A DNA stretch of 64,000 nucleotides from Cladorhizidae sp. MBARI D1340-BT2 (GCA_028752905.1 JAQNBH010000010.1:12040993-12104992), one strand, 5' to 3'; numbered from the stretch's first letter, positions 1 to 11,982 are shown. Numbers and translations: made by a program. Notes: a model not told the origin generated them from the letters alone.

Positions 1-2060
1 CTTGCTTGAGGCTTAGTTCCTTCACTGGCTCTTTAGGCACTGTGCATATCATAAGGTGGTTGAGGCAGTTGTTCGACATGTTTGGGGGTAAGACTTGGCC
101 CTTCTCAGTGCACTTGTTGGCATGTTCAGAGCTGCCATTTGCTCCTGGCATAACCAGAACAATCTTAATCAAGGACATGAACTCTGGTATGAGCAACCAG
201 ATATTTTTGTTCATTTTGAGGAAATCTACATTATGCAATATATTTCCCCCTTCCCCCCCCCCCCCCTCACTGAAACTGTGATAGGACTCTGCCTTAATAG
301 ATAGCTGAATTCGTAGGGTACAAGGGTTAAACTTGGTGTATAACTTGTCACATTTTTTTTAGACAAGTACTCCCCCCCAATGTTCCTTTCACAAGAACCT
401 GCTCAACAGGTTGCAAACATGGTGCAATCCTTTTGATTGAAATGCTCTAGAATTACAAGCTACAGTGTTCTCAGTTTCAGAGTAGATCTGGCAGTTAAAG
501 TCCTCTACAGTGGAATGGTGCTGGATGAGCATTACCTTCAAAATACCTTGATTGCATATTACGGAAGTGAAGGTGCCAATTTTACAGCAGCTTGTTGTGC
601 TTGCATCCGTGTCTGATCATATTCCTCGAAGAACAGTGACAGAAAGCTTGGCATTCTCTTGAGCATCCACTGCACATAGCTCTGCCCTCTGAAGGCTAGT
701 GCTGAGGCTATCTGAATGTGGAAGCACTCCAATGGCAAGCTGAAGTCCGTAGAAGAAACTAAAAGTTTACATTTTAGCATGCAATCTAATTATTGTTGCC
801 TTCACGTCAGAGTCAGACATTGTTCAATATCGTATACATGGAGATCATGTTCCATTTGTCCCGGAATTTCTGCTCGTTTTCTGTGGAATTCCGCCTCTCA
901 TGTAGGACTCTTGTTTATGATAATATCAAGTGTGTCTTTCAGCAGGGGAATTGCATGCCCGACAGCAAGGTTAAGTAAGTGGCAGTAGCAGTGTGGCAGC
1001 AGACAATTCAGTTTTTCGATTTGGTCAGCAACCCCATTTTTTGGTTCCAGCCATGGGCGAACATGTCATAGCACTGCCCACGGGCATCCTGAATTTTGAG
1101 ATTCATACAAAGCAGCACATCTTTTATGCAAGTGACAATTGTATCTGTATTTGTCTGAGCGATATATTCCTCACAGCCTGTCATCTCTTGTCCACTGAAC
1201 GAATGCAATTTGCAAGCTGTTCAATGTTGCTCGCATCAGTTATCAGCAAAGATACTGTAGCATCCCTACTCAGACATGGCCACAATTTGTAGCATTTCAT
1301 TCTGAGCACCCGGGCTCATATGCTTGTCAAAAGAATTTTAAATCCACTTTCGAAGCACTTCATTGTTTTCAGCTCGGAGAAGGAGGAGCTGCTTGAAATT
1401 CTTGCTTGCCCTTATGAAAGGCAATGCCTTGCTTGGCGAGAGAGATAGGATATACTTTGGATGATTTTCAGGAGCCAATTCCTATTTTCCTCTTTTTGAT
1501 GTTTGAGCCGATCCTTCAGCTGCTTATTAATGTGACTTGGTTGAGTTAACACAGTAACTGCATGTTTGTGACAGCGAGCTCTCATGTTTACGGAAACCCT
1601 TGGTTTTGCATTTTCCCAATTTCTGAACCCATCAGACAAGAATGAGCTTTCAGATCTTCTATTAAGATGAAGCAGTTCCTTCAAATTGGCTGGGCACAAG
1701 TGTAGCAAATTACAGAATCTGAAATTGGAAGGTAATGCAGCCATGAAAATTGCGAGTCCAGGCTGGTTGGAAAGCTCGTTGATGTTCCATTTTGGTTTTA
1801 GAGTATTTGATGTTAACTGGCTGGTATATAGGGGCATCGAGGAAAGGTATTCAGAGTTGAGGATATTTTACTGGCTCCATGTTTCTGCACTAGACACACA
1901 AATAGTTTATAAATATCTGCTATATATTTTTGCTACATTCTCATAATACTTCAGCTCGAGTGAAAGTCAAATTTTACAAAGTAAACAGCAGGGTCTGACA
2001 ATACATGAACTCACTATTTCAGGGGCTGAGAGATCAACAAAAATTTGGGGGGTGAATGTT
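1..2060 (-). pseudogene. hAT-superfamily transposase, degenerate
   Basis: Read on the minus strand, pieces of a hAT transposase of the TTF-finger/DUF4371 type appear in the correct order but in shifting frames. At 1412-1837 there is the end of a TTF-like finger (FLSDGFRNWENA, then a His-rich stretch). At 1008-1208 lies part of the catalytic core (IKDVLLCMNLKIQDARGQCYD). At about 620-770 is the downstream core (LPHSDSLSTSLQRAELCAVD). At 1-190 is the C-terminal dimerisation region (LVMPGANGSSEH, then NNCLNHLMI). Stops and frameshifts separate the blocks, so it cannot encode an active enzyme. The 5' end on the minus strand, around 2000-2060, is uncertain, and the C-terminus may run off the left edge of the window. 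The family assignment rests on remembered family motifs, not on a search. Confidence 0.75.
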
Positions 2061-2399
2061 GACATCTATGTGATGGCATGCATGTTCAGATTCTTCAGAT
2101 TCATGTTCTGGGCTATCTTCAACCTGTATCAGCTTGGCGATCAGAGTCACCTGATTCTTGGTCTTGATCTGCATCATCAGCAGACTCCCTTTGTCTCTTG
2201 TGTGTACTTTGACAAAAGCTAAACAAGGAGGCTTGTCTTGTGGCCACGATTCACTCTGCACTAGTTAGCTTCCAAATACATGTGCTTGGAACTAATAGTT
2301 ATGAGTGTCCCGCTGCTCAAGGAGGGGGGAGGGGAGGGGACCAAACATCATTCCTCAGCTCGCCATTCAACAGTTCCTTTCTCCTCTGCCATCACTTCC

Positions 2400-3208
2400 C
2401 TACCCAATACATAACACACTCTCCTCCTCCATCACTGCATCACTTACTCCCTCCTCACCTTTCCCCAAAAGCAATGCCACCTTTCCATCCTTACTCACTC
2501 TTCTAAATTCATCCATCCACTGTCCTGCCCCTACAATTCTGCGCACCTCATCCATCAGTCCCAGCCGATCCTTCTCAAATTCCCCACACATCACCAAGAA
2601 ATGTTCCACATCCTCCCCTGCTCCACTATCACACATTATACACCTCCCATCCCTAACTATCCCACATCTCTTCTTATCCTCTAACAACACGGCTGAAGTC
2701 CTCAGTCTAAATTGCAACCACACACCTTCCTGACCATGCATGGACCTCGTATACCTCTCCATTCCTGCACCATTCTTTGCCAATTTATAAAACTTCAGTG
2801 TACTCTTGCCATTTATTTCCTCCTCCCAATCCTTCTCATTTCTCACCTTCATTTCCCCTTTCATTTCCCCTTCCACTTACGTACTTACCTAACCTCGTTG
2901 TTTAGCTCGTATTTTCTCCTCAAGATCTCATATTCTTCCCATCATCCGATTCCTCCATCCTCTCTAAGTCAACTATTTTTTATCAATTTTCTCTGCTCCA
3001 ACACCTCGAATCTCTTACCCTTCATCTCTTCCCTCCTCTCCTCTAGCTTCCTCTGCCCTATATCTCCCTGTATTGCCACTTTTGCTACTGTATTACATGC
3101 CCCCAACAGTCTCCTACTCACTCTCATCTGTGCTGACTCCAACTTCTTGCAAGCATTATGTCCTCCTGTCCACCACACTTCGGCTGCATACTCCACACTA
3201 GGTCTCAC
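2400..3208 (-). pseudogene. LINE ORF2 C-terminal region with zinc knuckle
   Basis: After RPSVEYAAEVWWTGG the minus strand continues to a C-terminal tail (about 2876-2400) containing RLRTSAVLLEDKKRCG and a Cys-x2-Cys ... His-x4-Cys cluster (C-IMC-DSGAGEDVEHFLVMC). This kind of knuckle is common at the end of LINE ORF2 proteins. The same tail is recognisable in the fragments at 46511-46699, 62742-63102 and, more diverged, at 62099-62465 on the plus strand. Confidence 0.75.
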
Positions 3209-3450
3209 TAGAAGCTCTCACACCATTCTTCCTCTGTCTACTTCTACCTACCCAACTCTACTCATCCATGTCACCTTTCCAACCCACTCTTCTGCTTTCT
3301 TTGCCATCTTCTCTAACTACACCTTAGCTTCCTATCAAATCATACTCCCAAGTATTTGACTCTTCCAATATCTCCTCACCAATCCTCCAATGCACTTCTG
3401 ATTCCTTCTTCCCTACTACCATGACCTTGCTCTTCTTATTATCTTCCACC

Positions 3451-4405
3451 TTAACACATAAGTCTGTACCACATCCAGCATAGCTTGCAGTTCCACCCTG
3501 AGTCTGCCCGAAGAACAACATCATCTGCATACATAAGTGCCCCACACCAACAGCCTTCCACCTTGACTCCTAGCTCAGCTCTCTCCAACTCCTCTGCCAT
3601 TCCCATCAAATAAATATTGAAACGAAATGGAGACAAAAGACATCCCTGCTTAAGTCCATTCTCCACAGCGAACCACTTTGATCTCCTTCCGTTCAATATC
3701 ACCATCGTCTCCACCCCACTATATAATCCTACACGTGTCCTTACAAGTTTCTCCTCTACTCCGTACAGCCTCTACTTCTGCCACAGTCACACACTGTCAT
3801 ATGCCTTACTTATGTCCAGGAAAGCCAGATGTGAATTTTTCTTCTCGCTCTTCTTCACTTCACAAACACCTTTTAACACCAACCACTGGTCCGAACATCT
3901 CCTCCAACTCCTAAATCCTCCTTGTGCTTCCATCGAAATCCTATCCTCAGCAAACCCTCCCAACCTCCTCGCCAACACTCCCACCAATACCTTCACCACA
4001 ATACAACATAATGCGATTCCCCTATAATTCCCTACTTGGTCCTCGTCGCATCCTTGTGGAGAGGTACTAGCAAACTCTTCTTCCAGTCCACTGGGCAGCA
4101 CTCAATCTTCATCACCACATTCATCACCTGCACCGTCACCTCCACCAATCTTCTACCTCCATACATCAAAATCTCATTCCATCAGGGCCTGGTGCCTTTC
4201 CTCTCTTCAAACACTTCATTACCTCTACTACTTCTTCCCAACTTACTTCTTCACACATACCCAACTCATACCCACCCACTTCTCCTATCTCTAATTCTTG
4301 TACTAAGGCATCCTCTTTTTTCCTCCCCAGTTCTTCCCAGTGTTTGTCCATCACCACCAACACCTCGTCTTCCTCCTCCACCATCCTTCCCCCATCATCT
4401 TTCAC
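3451..4405 (-). pseudogene. LINE reverse transcriptase domain
   Basis: The minus strand reads GKAPGPDGM (start of the RT domain) near 4180, NYRGIAL and ARRLGGFAEDRIS near 4030-3950, FLDISKAYDSV near 3800 (motif A with the first catalytic Asp), GLKQGCLLSPFRFNIYL near 3640 (motif B) and LMYADDVVL near 3530 (motif C, the YADD box). All polymerase signature motifs are present, but they lie in at least three separate frames, so the protein is broken. A post-RT segment at 3208-2969 (RPSVEYAAEVWW) follows, as is usual in LINE ORF2 proteins. Confidence 0.88.
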
Positions 4406-4899
4406 TCCTTTTATCCTTCTCTCCTTCCTCTTTGCTCTTAAATCATTCTAAAACAGCAGTCCTGCCCTGCTCTCTATCTTCTTTATAGTTCTCTTCCTCA
4501 ATTCCTTCTTCTCTTTCCTAAGTCTTTTTCACTTCCTTTCTTGCTTCTCTATAGTCATCCCATAGTTGTAGCCTCTCTCTCCCCTCTCTTCCTGGCTTCC
4601 CTCAGCCTCTTACATTTCTCCTTCCTAATACCAATTAACCTCTCCACATCCTCTGACCACCATCCCTCTGACCTGTCTGTAATCTTCTTCCTTCCAATTC
4701 CTTTCTCCGCTGCAGCCAAAACTTTCTCCTTCCACCTACCCCACACCTCTTCAACTATGTTTCCTCCCAACTCTTGCTCAAGCTCTCTCACCTCCTCTTC
4801 CCACCCCATGAACATTTCTTCCACTGCCTCCTGATACTCCTCCCAGTCTAGCCTATTGTCAACGCTCCATTTATATCGCTCTCTTTTCACTTGTACCTC

Positions 4900-5590
4900 T
4901 CTCCTAGCCCACATAATTTCTCCCCAAATAATGTTATGGTCCGACCCAACCTCCAGCTTGCCTGAGTCCTCAACTACCACCCTAGCTACATCCACGGCTT
5001 TACTAAACAACATATAATCTATGACCGACTTTCTCTACCCATATTCCGATGTCCACCTTCTCACAGTACTGCAACTCGTTCCCTAAACCAGACCTCCAAC
5101 CTTAACCAACTCCAACAACCTCCTTCCAATACCATTCGGGTTGTCCGCCACTAATGCATTGAAGTCCCCCATCATAACAATGTTGAAACCTTTCTCTTCA
5201 TACTTCACAACATCCTCCTACCTCAAACCAATCTCTCCGTCTCTCTCACTCTCACTCCTTCTGGGTTCACATACACTATCCCTACCATAGTTTTCCTTCT
5301 CCCTGCTCCGCTCAACTCCACCCACAGCAAACTTTCTCTCGGCTTCCTCACCCTAGAATCCAAACTCTCAAACACCAGAACTCCCACACCTCCACTCGCC
5401 CGCCTGTCACTCTCTCTATTCCTGCCGTACCACTCATATCCTGCCACCCTCACCTCGTCCTCCCTACAAAAATGTCTCCGCTAATCCTAGCACATCAAAC
5501 TTCTTCGTTCCCAACACTACCTTCAAATCCACCTCCTTTGGCCACCATCCTCTACAATTAACAAACACCACACTTAACGCCAAGTTTCCC
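4900..5590 (-). pseudogene. LINE APE-like endonuclease domain
   Basis: Minus-strand translation gives the N-terminal endonuclease block NCRGWWPKEVDLKVVLG followed by FDVLGLAET, whose Glu matches the metal-binding Glu of APE-type nucleases. About 5450-5220 gives RRASGGVGVLVF and GIVYVNPEG. About 5180 gives MGDFNA, the classical catalytic Asp/Asn motif, and about 4945 gives SDHNIIWGEI, the terminal Ser-Asp-His motif. These are the expected motifs in the expected order. A stop follows LAETFL and two more interrupt the stretch between MGDFNA and VIDYM, with frame changes between blocks. The domain would nick target DNA to prime reverse transcription in an intact element. Confidence 0.8.
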
Positions 5591-5599
5591 TATCTTTGG

Positions 5600-6691
5600 T
5601 CCCTCTCCCGTCCCCCACCCTCCTTAACAAACTTTTTGGACTCACAACTGAGATTTGTCCTTCATGTTCGTGATCTTGGACATATTCTCTTTGGCCAACA
5701 GGTGCTCCTTCCCTGATGGATGAATCCCCTCCCGGAGGTCCCCCACTGATAGTCTTTACCTCTCTCCAACCCCTTCTGTGTTGTCCACAGGAGTATCTCC
5801 TCCCAGCAGCCCACATATACCAAGCTGCGGTGAACCGGACGTTACACTCGACTCTTCCTCCTGGCATCCATCCACACTCCCACCTCTCCCCACCACCCGT
5901 TTCCATACCGACTTCTTTCCCTGCGTGCCCTCTCCTGATGTTTTACATGCTGGAGACCCTTCACTTGCCTGCCGCTGCCAATTCACCCCCTGCACCATAT
6001 ACCCTCCGTTTTCCCCTGCCGACTCTCTTTCCTCCTCTTGTATCTCCCTCTCTTTCTCATGATGATTGGCCTCCCCACCAGTTTGCTCAAGACATCCTGA
6101 AAATTTTCTTCTTCCCTCTTCGTAATATCCTCATATATATTGCCTCCATCCTTCACCAACTTAACTTGTCCTATGTCCTTTACCACCTTCTCTGTATCAT
6201 ATTCATTACCCTCTGGTCAATTTCCTCTACAACCCCCAACTGATTTAGCTTCTCCCCAAAACTTCAATCCTTCTCTGCTTATATTCAACTTGTTTCTCCA
6301 ACTCTTCTACCCTTAGCAATATATTCATGAGGACACCTCCCATTTCATGGTTTTCCATTATATTAAAGAATCCAGACACCAGCATTCTCCCATACCAGTT
6401 GCTTTAGCAAATCCCTCAGCTGTAGCGTTAGTAGTATTAGTGTCTATAAATCCTGCACCATCCCTTTCTGCCTGATACTGTAGTTAACAGCTCCTCCTTC
6501 AAAACAACCTTGCCCTTAAAAAACCTTCCTACCTTTTCCCTTGTTCTGTCTCGTGCCTCCTTTCGGGCCTTCAAATCAACATTCATCCCAACCAGTGTTC
6601 CTTCCATCTTTTCCGAGGCTTCAGCTACTTTTCTGGCCACATTTGCCCCAACAAACAATTTCCACTCTGGGAACAATGACTGCAAATCCAA
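5600..6691 (-). pseudogene. LINE ORF1-like region
   Basis: Two minus-strand open segments lie upstream of the endonuclease. The one at 6691-6437 starts MDLQSLFPEWKLFVGANVA and is rich in Lys, Arg and Glu, as expected of a nucleic-acid-binding ORF1 product. The one at 5906-5574 carries scattered Cys and Gly-Gly runs, but I could not define a clean CCHC knuckle. The assignment as ORF1 is by position only. Confidence 0.4.
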
Positions 6692-6990
6692 CTTTCTCTC
6701 CCAACCTCTTGATATCTTACTCAGCTATCTCAACGCAGCTTTGATGATACCATTCCCCACAAGAACCTTCACATCCAATCCATCTTGAACCTTTCCTAAG
6801 AGTTTTTTTCGTCCTTGATATGGGAGTTTTAAAAATGACTAGTGCGGCGTCTGTCTTCGTATCGCACGTGGGTCATGGCATACCAGACGACGATCGGATC
6901 GTCACGTCATAATATAGAACGTGGTTTGTAAATAATTATGTACTGTACGATAGCCGGCCAAGCATCGCATAGTGACTAGTATTAACTCAC

Positions 6991-7202
6991 ATTACAAAGC
7001 TGGCATTTCTGTCTGTGGAATATGTAGAAGTACCTTCCGTTGACCTGTGTAACGTCAGGATCAACGTTGCCGGACATCAGCCTTTTGGTACGAGTTTGGA
7101 AAGCAGTTGAGTCAATGACTTGGGCATAAAAATAAATAGTTTCACAGAGATGCTCGGCCACCCTCTGTACTTGCTCATTGTTCAGGTTCAGATTCAGCTT
7201 CC
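6991..7202 (-). CDS. Orphan internal exon candidate, unidentified
   Basis: On the minus strand an open segment of 212 bases is bounded by a plausible acceptor (ttgatag ending at 7203) and a very good donor (gtgagtt starting at 6990). It would encode about 70 residues with no low complexity, starting KLNLNLNNEQVQRVAEHL and ending RYFYIFHRQKCQLCN. The helix-rich start followed by YFYIFHRQKCQLC faintly recalls the H2TH helix plus start of the zinc finger in Fpg/Nei DNA glycosylases, but this is only a resemblance. No neighbouring exon was found: the region to its 3' side is occupied by the LINE. It may be a broken gene or an exon of a gene whose other exons lie outside the window. Confidence 0.35.
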
Positions 7203-7647
7203 CTATCAATATAACAGTGAAGAGCTGGCTACTGCTTAATCAATCTAAAGTAAGCCAGCAGTTTGTACAGTGTTTCAGGACTCCAAGGGTTTAAAATTGC
7301 CAAACTTCATTTCAACTCATATCACCTCTTGGAAGAATGTCTAAAGATGATAAAATATATCATTATCAATGGAGACTGAAAGCTCTTTAAGAGCAGTAGC
7401 AACTCATAGTGCACCTAAGTAGCAGAGACAGCCAAGGCTAAACAATTTTGGCTGTTTCCCAAGAACCCAACTCAAAACCGAGTTATGCTTACCGGCCGTA
7501 ACACATGCAGTATCCGATCACATTACTCAATGTGACTCAATCTCGCTCTATTGTTTTGTTGGTAACCGTGCTTTGGTAATATTGCTGGTTGGTACATCAC
7601 TTTATCCCGATACCTTCCAAAATACTACGTATCTATTATATGGTACT
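7203..7647. other. Intergenic, nothing recognised
   Basis: Non-repetitive AT-rich sequence. I see no coding segment with good borders, no RNA gene and no repeat. Confidence 0.5.
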
Positions 7648-7891
7648 GCTGGGTATGTGCAACATATCCGGAGATTGAAAGCACAATTCCAATAAGTGAT
7701 ATATATATTACCTCAACTTGATTGCATCGACTTCCCCTCTCTGAGAAGTCACTAGGAGAGCTAGATATCATGAGCTACCTCGACATAAGGAGAAGAGAAT
7801 GCATTCAAGTTAAGGCATATATATATATTGCCTTTCTATGTCATTATTGGAATTGTGCTTTCAATCTCCTGATATGTTGCACATACCCAGC
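7648..7891. repeat. Inverted repeat, MITE-like
   Basis: The segment from gctgggtatgtgcaac (7648) to attgcat (7726) recurs inverted at about 7800-7891. The arms share gctgggtatgtgcaacat, gagattgaaagcacaattcc and a run of alternating TA, with a spacer of about 75 bases. It could fold into a long hairpin. The arms may extend a little outward (ggtac near 7643 and 7896). No target duplication was identified, so calling it a transposon remnant is inference. Confidence 0.65.
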
Positions 7892-8589
7892 AAGGGTACC
7901 AAATTCCTATTTGGCTTGTGGTGTACCATATTCTCTAGTAATGCTCAAGACTCGTGTACCATTTTACCCTGTGGCTTCCACAGCTGTTGCAATTTTTAAC
8001 ATCTGGAGATATTATAACACCAGTAATTTGATTCCCGGGTTAGTAATCACCTAATTGGGCCTTAAGGTAAGGACGGTAAAGAGTCGGGTACGCCATAAGT
8101 ACCTAGTGTTTCGACCTTTGCCAAATTGTGCTACGGGGGGAAATGGCATGGCTTCTGAAGGGCAGGTAGAGCTCGACCATCTCCTAGCGAATGCAGAGCC
8201 TCTCTAGATCTTAGGAAGTTCCCCAGACAATGTTTAAAAAAATTGAATTTCTGATTTGTAGGCCTTAGAGCGGGGGCTGGACTAGGGGTGATAAGGGCTA
8301 GGGGCAAGGTCGGATGTTTCTTTGTACAATTGTGGATGGATTCACTGTTGGTATGGGAGTTTAGAAGCTAGATTTGAGTGACTAGAGTGATAACCATACA
8401 AATCCTTACAATAGAATGTTCTAGTTATGATCAATATATACAGCAGCAGGAGGACACAGCGTGGCATGTCGCTGGAAGATCAGAAATGGGCTTCATCAAC
8501 ACCACACATTGGATGTGCTCTGCTTTACAACTTCATTCGAGGAGCAATGTTTCTTTTAGCCATTGATCCTAGTGCCTTATTCCCAAGAT
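7892..8589. other. Intergenic, nothing recognised
   Basis: Unique sequence with several in-frame stops in all frames and no recognised protein or repeat. The plus-strand open frame at 7722-8054 partly overlaps the inverted repeat and looks spurious. Confidence 0.45.
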
Positions 8590-9372
8590 ACGTGTCATTG
8601 CAATGGCCTGCCATTGTCCATGTATCATTGCACTACTTGCCATTGTCCACATGTCATTGCACTGGTTGCCATTGTCCACGTGTCATTGTACAACTTGCCA
8701 TTGTCCACGTGTCATTGTACAACTTGCCATTGTCCACGTGTCATTGCACAACTTGCCATTGTCTATACGTTTCATTGCACAGCTTGCCATTGTCCACGTG
8801 TCATTGCACAGCTGGCCATTGTCCACATTTCATTGCACAGCTTGCCATTGTCCACATTTCATTGCACTGCTTGCCATTGTCCACGTGTCATTGACAACTT
8901 GCCATTGTCCACGTTTCATTGCACAGCTTGCCATTGTCCACGTCATTGCACAACTTGCCATTGTCCACGTGTCATTGCACAGCTTGCCATTGTCCACGTG
9001 TCATTGCACTGCTTGCCATTGTCCACATTTCATTGCACTGCTTGCCATTGTCCACGTTTCATTGCACTGCTTGCCATTGTCCACATGTCATTGCACTGCT
9101 TGCCATTGTCTACTTGTCATTGCACTGCTTGCCATTGTCCACTTGTCATTGCACAGCTTGCCATTGTCCATGTGTCATTGCAGAGCTTGCCATTGTCCAC
9201 GTATCATTGCACTGCTTGCCATTGTCCACATGTCATTGCACTGCTTGCCATTGTCCACTTGTCATTGCACAGCTTGCCATTGTCCACTTGTCATTGCACA
9301 GCTTGCCATTGTCCACGTGTCATTGCACAACTTGCCATTGTCCATGTTTCATTGCAACTGCTTGCCATTTTC
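8590..9372. repeat. Minisatellite, 29-bp unit
   Basis: About 27 copies of a unit reading cattgcacagcttgccattg followed by tccacgtgt. Positions 8-12 and 24-29 of the unit vary (acagc/actgc; cgtgt/atttc/cttgt). Because 29 is not a multiple of 3 and the unit has no stop in any plus frame, all three plus-strand frames stay open and show the same peptides out of phase. This argues against coding. Confidence 0.95.
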
Positions 9373-9770
9373 AAAGTCATAGTGCATTTCTGTCCTCGAT
9401 TTAGAGTGGACATGACTCATTCAACCGGATTCCCTAGGAGGACCGAGCAACACATGAAAAAAATTGAGACGAAGTTAATGCTAGCTTAGCATGCATCAGT
9501 GTGTTTCTCCCGAATGTATAGCTGAAATATTTGCTGAAAAGGTTTGTATCTGTCTTTTGCTTCTTGTAACCCCCCCCATCCCCCAGTGAGCTTCAGGATC
9601 ATACAGGATAAGAGACAGTAGCAGATAGAGGCCTCCTTGTGTTTCCTTAATAACAGTGTCCATGCTACATACCTGCTTGCTTCAAACACTTGACCAAGTG
9701 TGTGTTTGTTCAATAGGTTGACCAGAAAGAGAAAAACCACTTCCTTCCTGGTAGCCTAAAATACAATTTT
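9373..9770. other. Spacer between two minisatellites
   Basis: About 400 bases of unique sequence with a short C run (ccccccc near 9572). No gene or repeat recognised. Confidence 0.45.
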
Positions 9771-10498
9771 CAGCAAGTTGATGGATCATCTTTACCAGCA
9801 AGTTGATGGATCATCTTTACCAGCAAGTTGATGGATCATCTTTACCAGCCAGTTGATGGATCATCTTTACCAGCAAGTTGATGGATCATCTTTACCAGCA
9901 AGTTGATGGATCATCTTTACCAGCAAGTTGATGGATCATCTTTACCAGCAAGTTGATGGATCATCTTTACCAGCAAGTTGATGGATCATCTTTACCAGCA
10001 AGTTGATGGATCATCTTTACCAGCACCGTTGATGGATCATCTTTACCAGCAAGTTGATGGATCATCTTTACCAGCAAGTTGATGGATCATCTTTACCAGC
10101 AAGTTGATGGATCATCTTTACCAGCAAGTTGATGGATCATCTTTACCAGCAAGTTGATGGATCATCTTTACCAGCAAGTTGATGGATCATCTTTACCAGC
10201 AAGTTGATGGATCATCTTTACCAGCACGTTGATGGATCATCTTTACCAGCAAGTTGATGGATCATCTTTACCAGCAAGTTGATGGATCATCTTTACCAGC
10301 AAGTTGATGGATCATCTTTACCAGCAAGTTGATGGATCATCTTTACCAGCAAGTTGATGGATCATCTTTACCAGCAAGTTGATGGATCATCTTTACCAGC
10401 AAGTTGATGGATCATCTTTACCAGCAAGTTGATGGATCATCTTTACCAGCAAGTTGATGGATCATCTTTACCAGTAAGTCATCTTTACCAGTAAGTTG
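9771..10498. repeat. Minisatellite, 25-bp unit
   Basis: About 29 nearly identical copies of agttgatggatcatctttac followed by cagca. Rare variants are cagccagtt near 9847 and cagcaccgtt near 10021, plus a truncated unit at the right end. The very low divergence suggests recent expansion or homogenisation. Confidence 0.97.
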
Positions 10499-10594
10499 AG
10501 GCAGTCATTTCACAAACTTTCTGTCTCTATTGATACAATTGTCATGGTGACTCTGATGACATTTCGATACGAGTGGTGTCTTCCTTTTCTTTAG

Positions 10595-10666
10595 ATCTGG
10601 TGGGATTGGCTGAAGAACACTCTCCAACAGAGTGTAAAGGCTGGAAAAGTGTACCAGCTGCTCTGA
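10595..10666 (+). CDS. Possible short terminal exon
   Basis: A pyrimidine-rich tract ending cttttctttag (10594) is followed by 24 codons beginning IWWDWLKNTLQQSVKAGKVY and a TGA stop. An AATAAA signal lies 63 bases downstream at 10729. The combination is suggestive of a last exon, but the segment is very short and no upstream exon is visible beyond the minisatellites. Confidence 0.2.
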   Translation: MWWDWLKNTLQQSVKAGKVYQLL

Positions 10667-10913
10667 GTGCCCCAAACATCAACTGTTCACCCAAAATCTG
10701 AAATTTGTGATTCCATGACCAATTTAATAATAAAATATTAAAAATTAAATCATTTGTTTACAGGTCATTTGTGGACGGGGTGGGGGGAGGGGCGGCTATT
10801 TTCAATTGGGAGGAGACAGGAGAACTATGATACAGGAAAACTTCTAGCAATGCTTTTGTGTACAAAATTTAATAATACTGACCATTACCGACAATCATAA
10901 ATTCACTGGCTTC

Positions 10914-11072
10914 TCATTTTCGTAAACCAGCCGTTTCCCGCCAATTCTGCGCAACAATGGAAAGGTCAAAGTTGTCATCGGAAGGGACCTGATAGTTGGC
11001 CCTTACAAGCAAGCAAATAGCCAGCCTCTGGAAGAAGCGGTTGGTAAAGTAGCGAGCGTGAACTCCGCCCAC
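10914..11072 (-). CDS. Unidentified short ORF, possible terminal exon
   Basis: The minus strand has about 52 codons of complex sequence, with VGGVHARYFTNRFFQRLAIC near the start and SIVAQNWRETAGLRK before the stop. Composition looks like real protein rather than repeat. The upstream border is uncertain: a possible acceptor (ctgttaag) sits just before it. I do not recognise the family. It could be an exon or a transposon relic. Confidence 0.22.
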   Translation of the reverse strand: MGGVHARYFTNRFFQRLAICLLVRANYQVPSDDNFDLSIVAQNWRETAGLRK

Positions 11073-11339
11073 TTAACAGGGCCTCAATGACTGAAATGGA
11101 GGTCGGTGTTCAAGACCAAGATCAGTTGAAGGACACCCCTCAAACTCAGAGCTACAGCAGGAGATGGAGGGTGGCTGTGGTGTTTTTCATTGGGTTTATA
11201 GTAAGAATTACCCTAATAATAATTTAATTGTTCTGTTGAGCCTTGAGATAGTGAGATTGGCCATCACTAAATAGTACAAACAATAAATGACAATGACTAC
11301 TAGAAACTACTAGAAAACAACATGAATTAATTGATTATT

Positions 11340-11690
11340 TTGTAATAATGAATTACAAAGAGTTTGTTTGGGGATGATGGGGGATGACGATGGGGGAGGT
11401 GCCAAAGACAAATGACCCTGGGTGCCAAACATTAAGTATTTCCTCTTCTCCCACCACTTGAGCACATTTCCCATTACGATTCTGTCTACCCTATCCAACA
11501 CCTCTGCTAGCGATCTACCCAACATTAGGCCTACTCTCCCTTCTTCATCTTCATTTCTCCATTCTACCACCCACTCTTCAGACTCTTCAATGCCCTCAAC
11601 CATATCCAATAATCTTTCATCACAAAAAAAATGAGTAGGTTTAAACCCTGTTATTATACCAGCTAGCCCTCGTCTAAGCACTGTGTGTGA
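11340..11690 (-). mobile_element. LINE 3'-end fragment, diverged
   Basis: The minus strand encodes LGRSLAEVLDRVDRIVMG followed by KWWEKRKYLMFG. This corresponds to the extreme C-terminus of the LINE tails at 46511-46699 and 62099-62465 (compare VGKWWQRRKELLYG and VKCWKRRKGLIYG). Only the terminal portion is present, as expected for a 5'-truncated insertion. It is more diverged than the copy at 2292. Confidence 0.6.
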
Positions 11691-11982
11691 ACAGGTATCA
11701 CCTGTTTTACTCTTAGCATGCTGGTAGTCATGGTAATTGAATCCCTAAGCAAGGGTGTTGGGGAGAACCAATAGTCTACGTGAGCTCTTCGCATAAGTCG
11801 ACGTAGGGCGTCTGCCTTTATACATGACAACCCTTTACCTTTTACAAGCGGTATCATGTTACCATAGAAATGTGCACATCTGACAGATAAAGGGCAATGG
11901 AGTGGATATGGTATAAAACATGTCCCCCCTCCTTACTAGGCAATCCAATATCCTTCTGTGTTCCATTTTTTGGCCATTTATA

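Larger units (their letters stand above)
2292..6830 (-). mobile_element. Non-LTR retrotransposon (LINE), near full length, inactivated
   Basis: The minus strand carries the full order of a LINE: ORF1-like region (about 6690-5590), APE-type endonuclease (about 5590-4900), linker, reverse transcriptase (about 4405-3450), post-RT region and a C-terminal zinc knuckle (ending about 2400). The 3' end is placed at 2292 because a copy at 46486 shares sequence up to the same point (ctaatagttatgagtgtccc). The 5' end near 6830 is a guess from where similarity to coding sequence stops. In-frame stops and frameshifts in the endonuclease and RT show it is dead. Shorter 3' copies lie at 46486-47015 and 62705-63085, with diverged relatives at 11340-11690 and 62099-62465, so the family has been amplified in this genome. 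The clade (I, Jockey or other) was not determined. Confidence 0.85.

Noticed and set aside
2305..6243. Many Pro/Ser/Leu-rich plus-strand frames across 2300-6250
   Set aside because: They are antisense shadows of the minus-strand LINE, whose RT and endonuclease motifs are clear.
8170..8200. Minus-strand ATG with MVELYLPFRS as a start of an Nei-like gene pairing with the exon at 6991
   Set aside because: The frame closes after about 25 codons, no further conserved residues follow and no splice donor supports it.
8563..9489. 308-codon His/Cys-rich plus frame
   Set aside because: The same peptides appear out of phase in all three plus frames because the 29-bp unit lacks stops. No independent evidence of coding.
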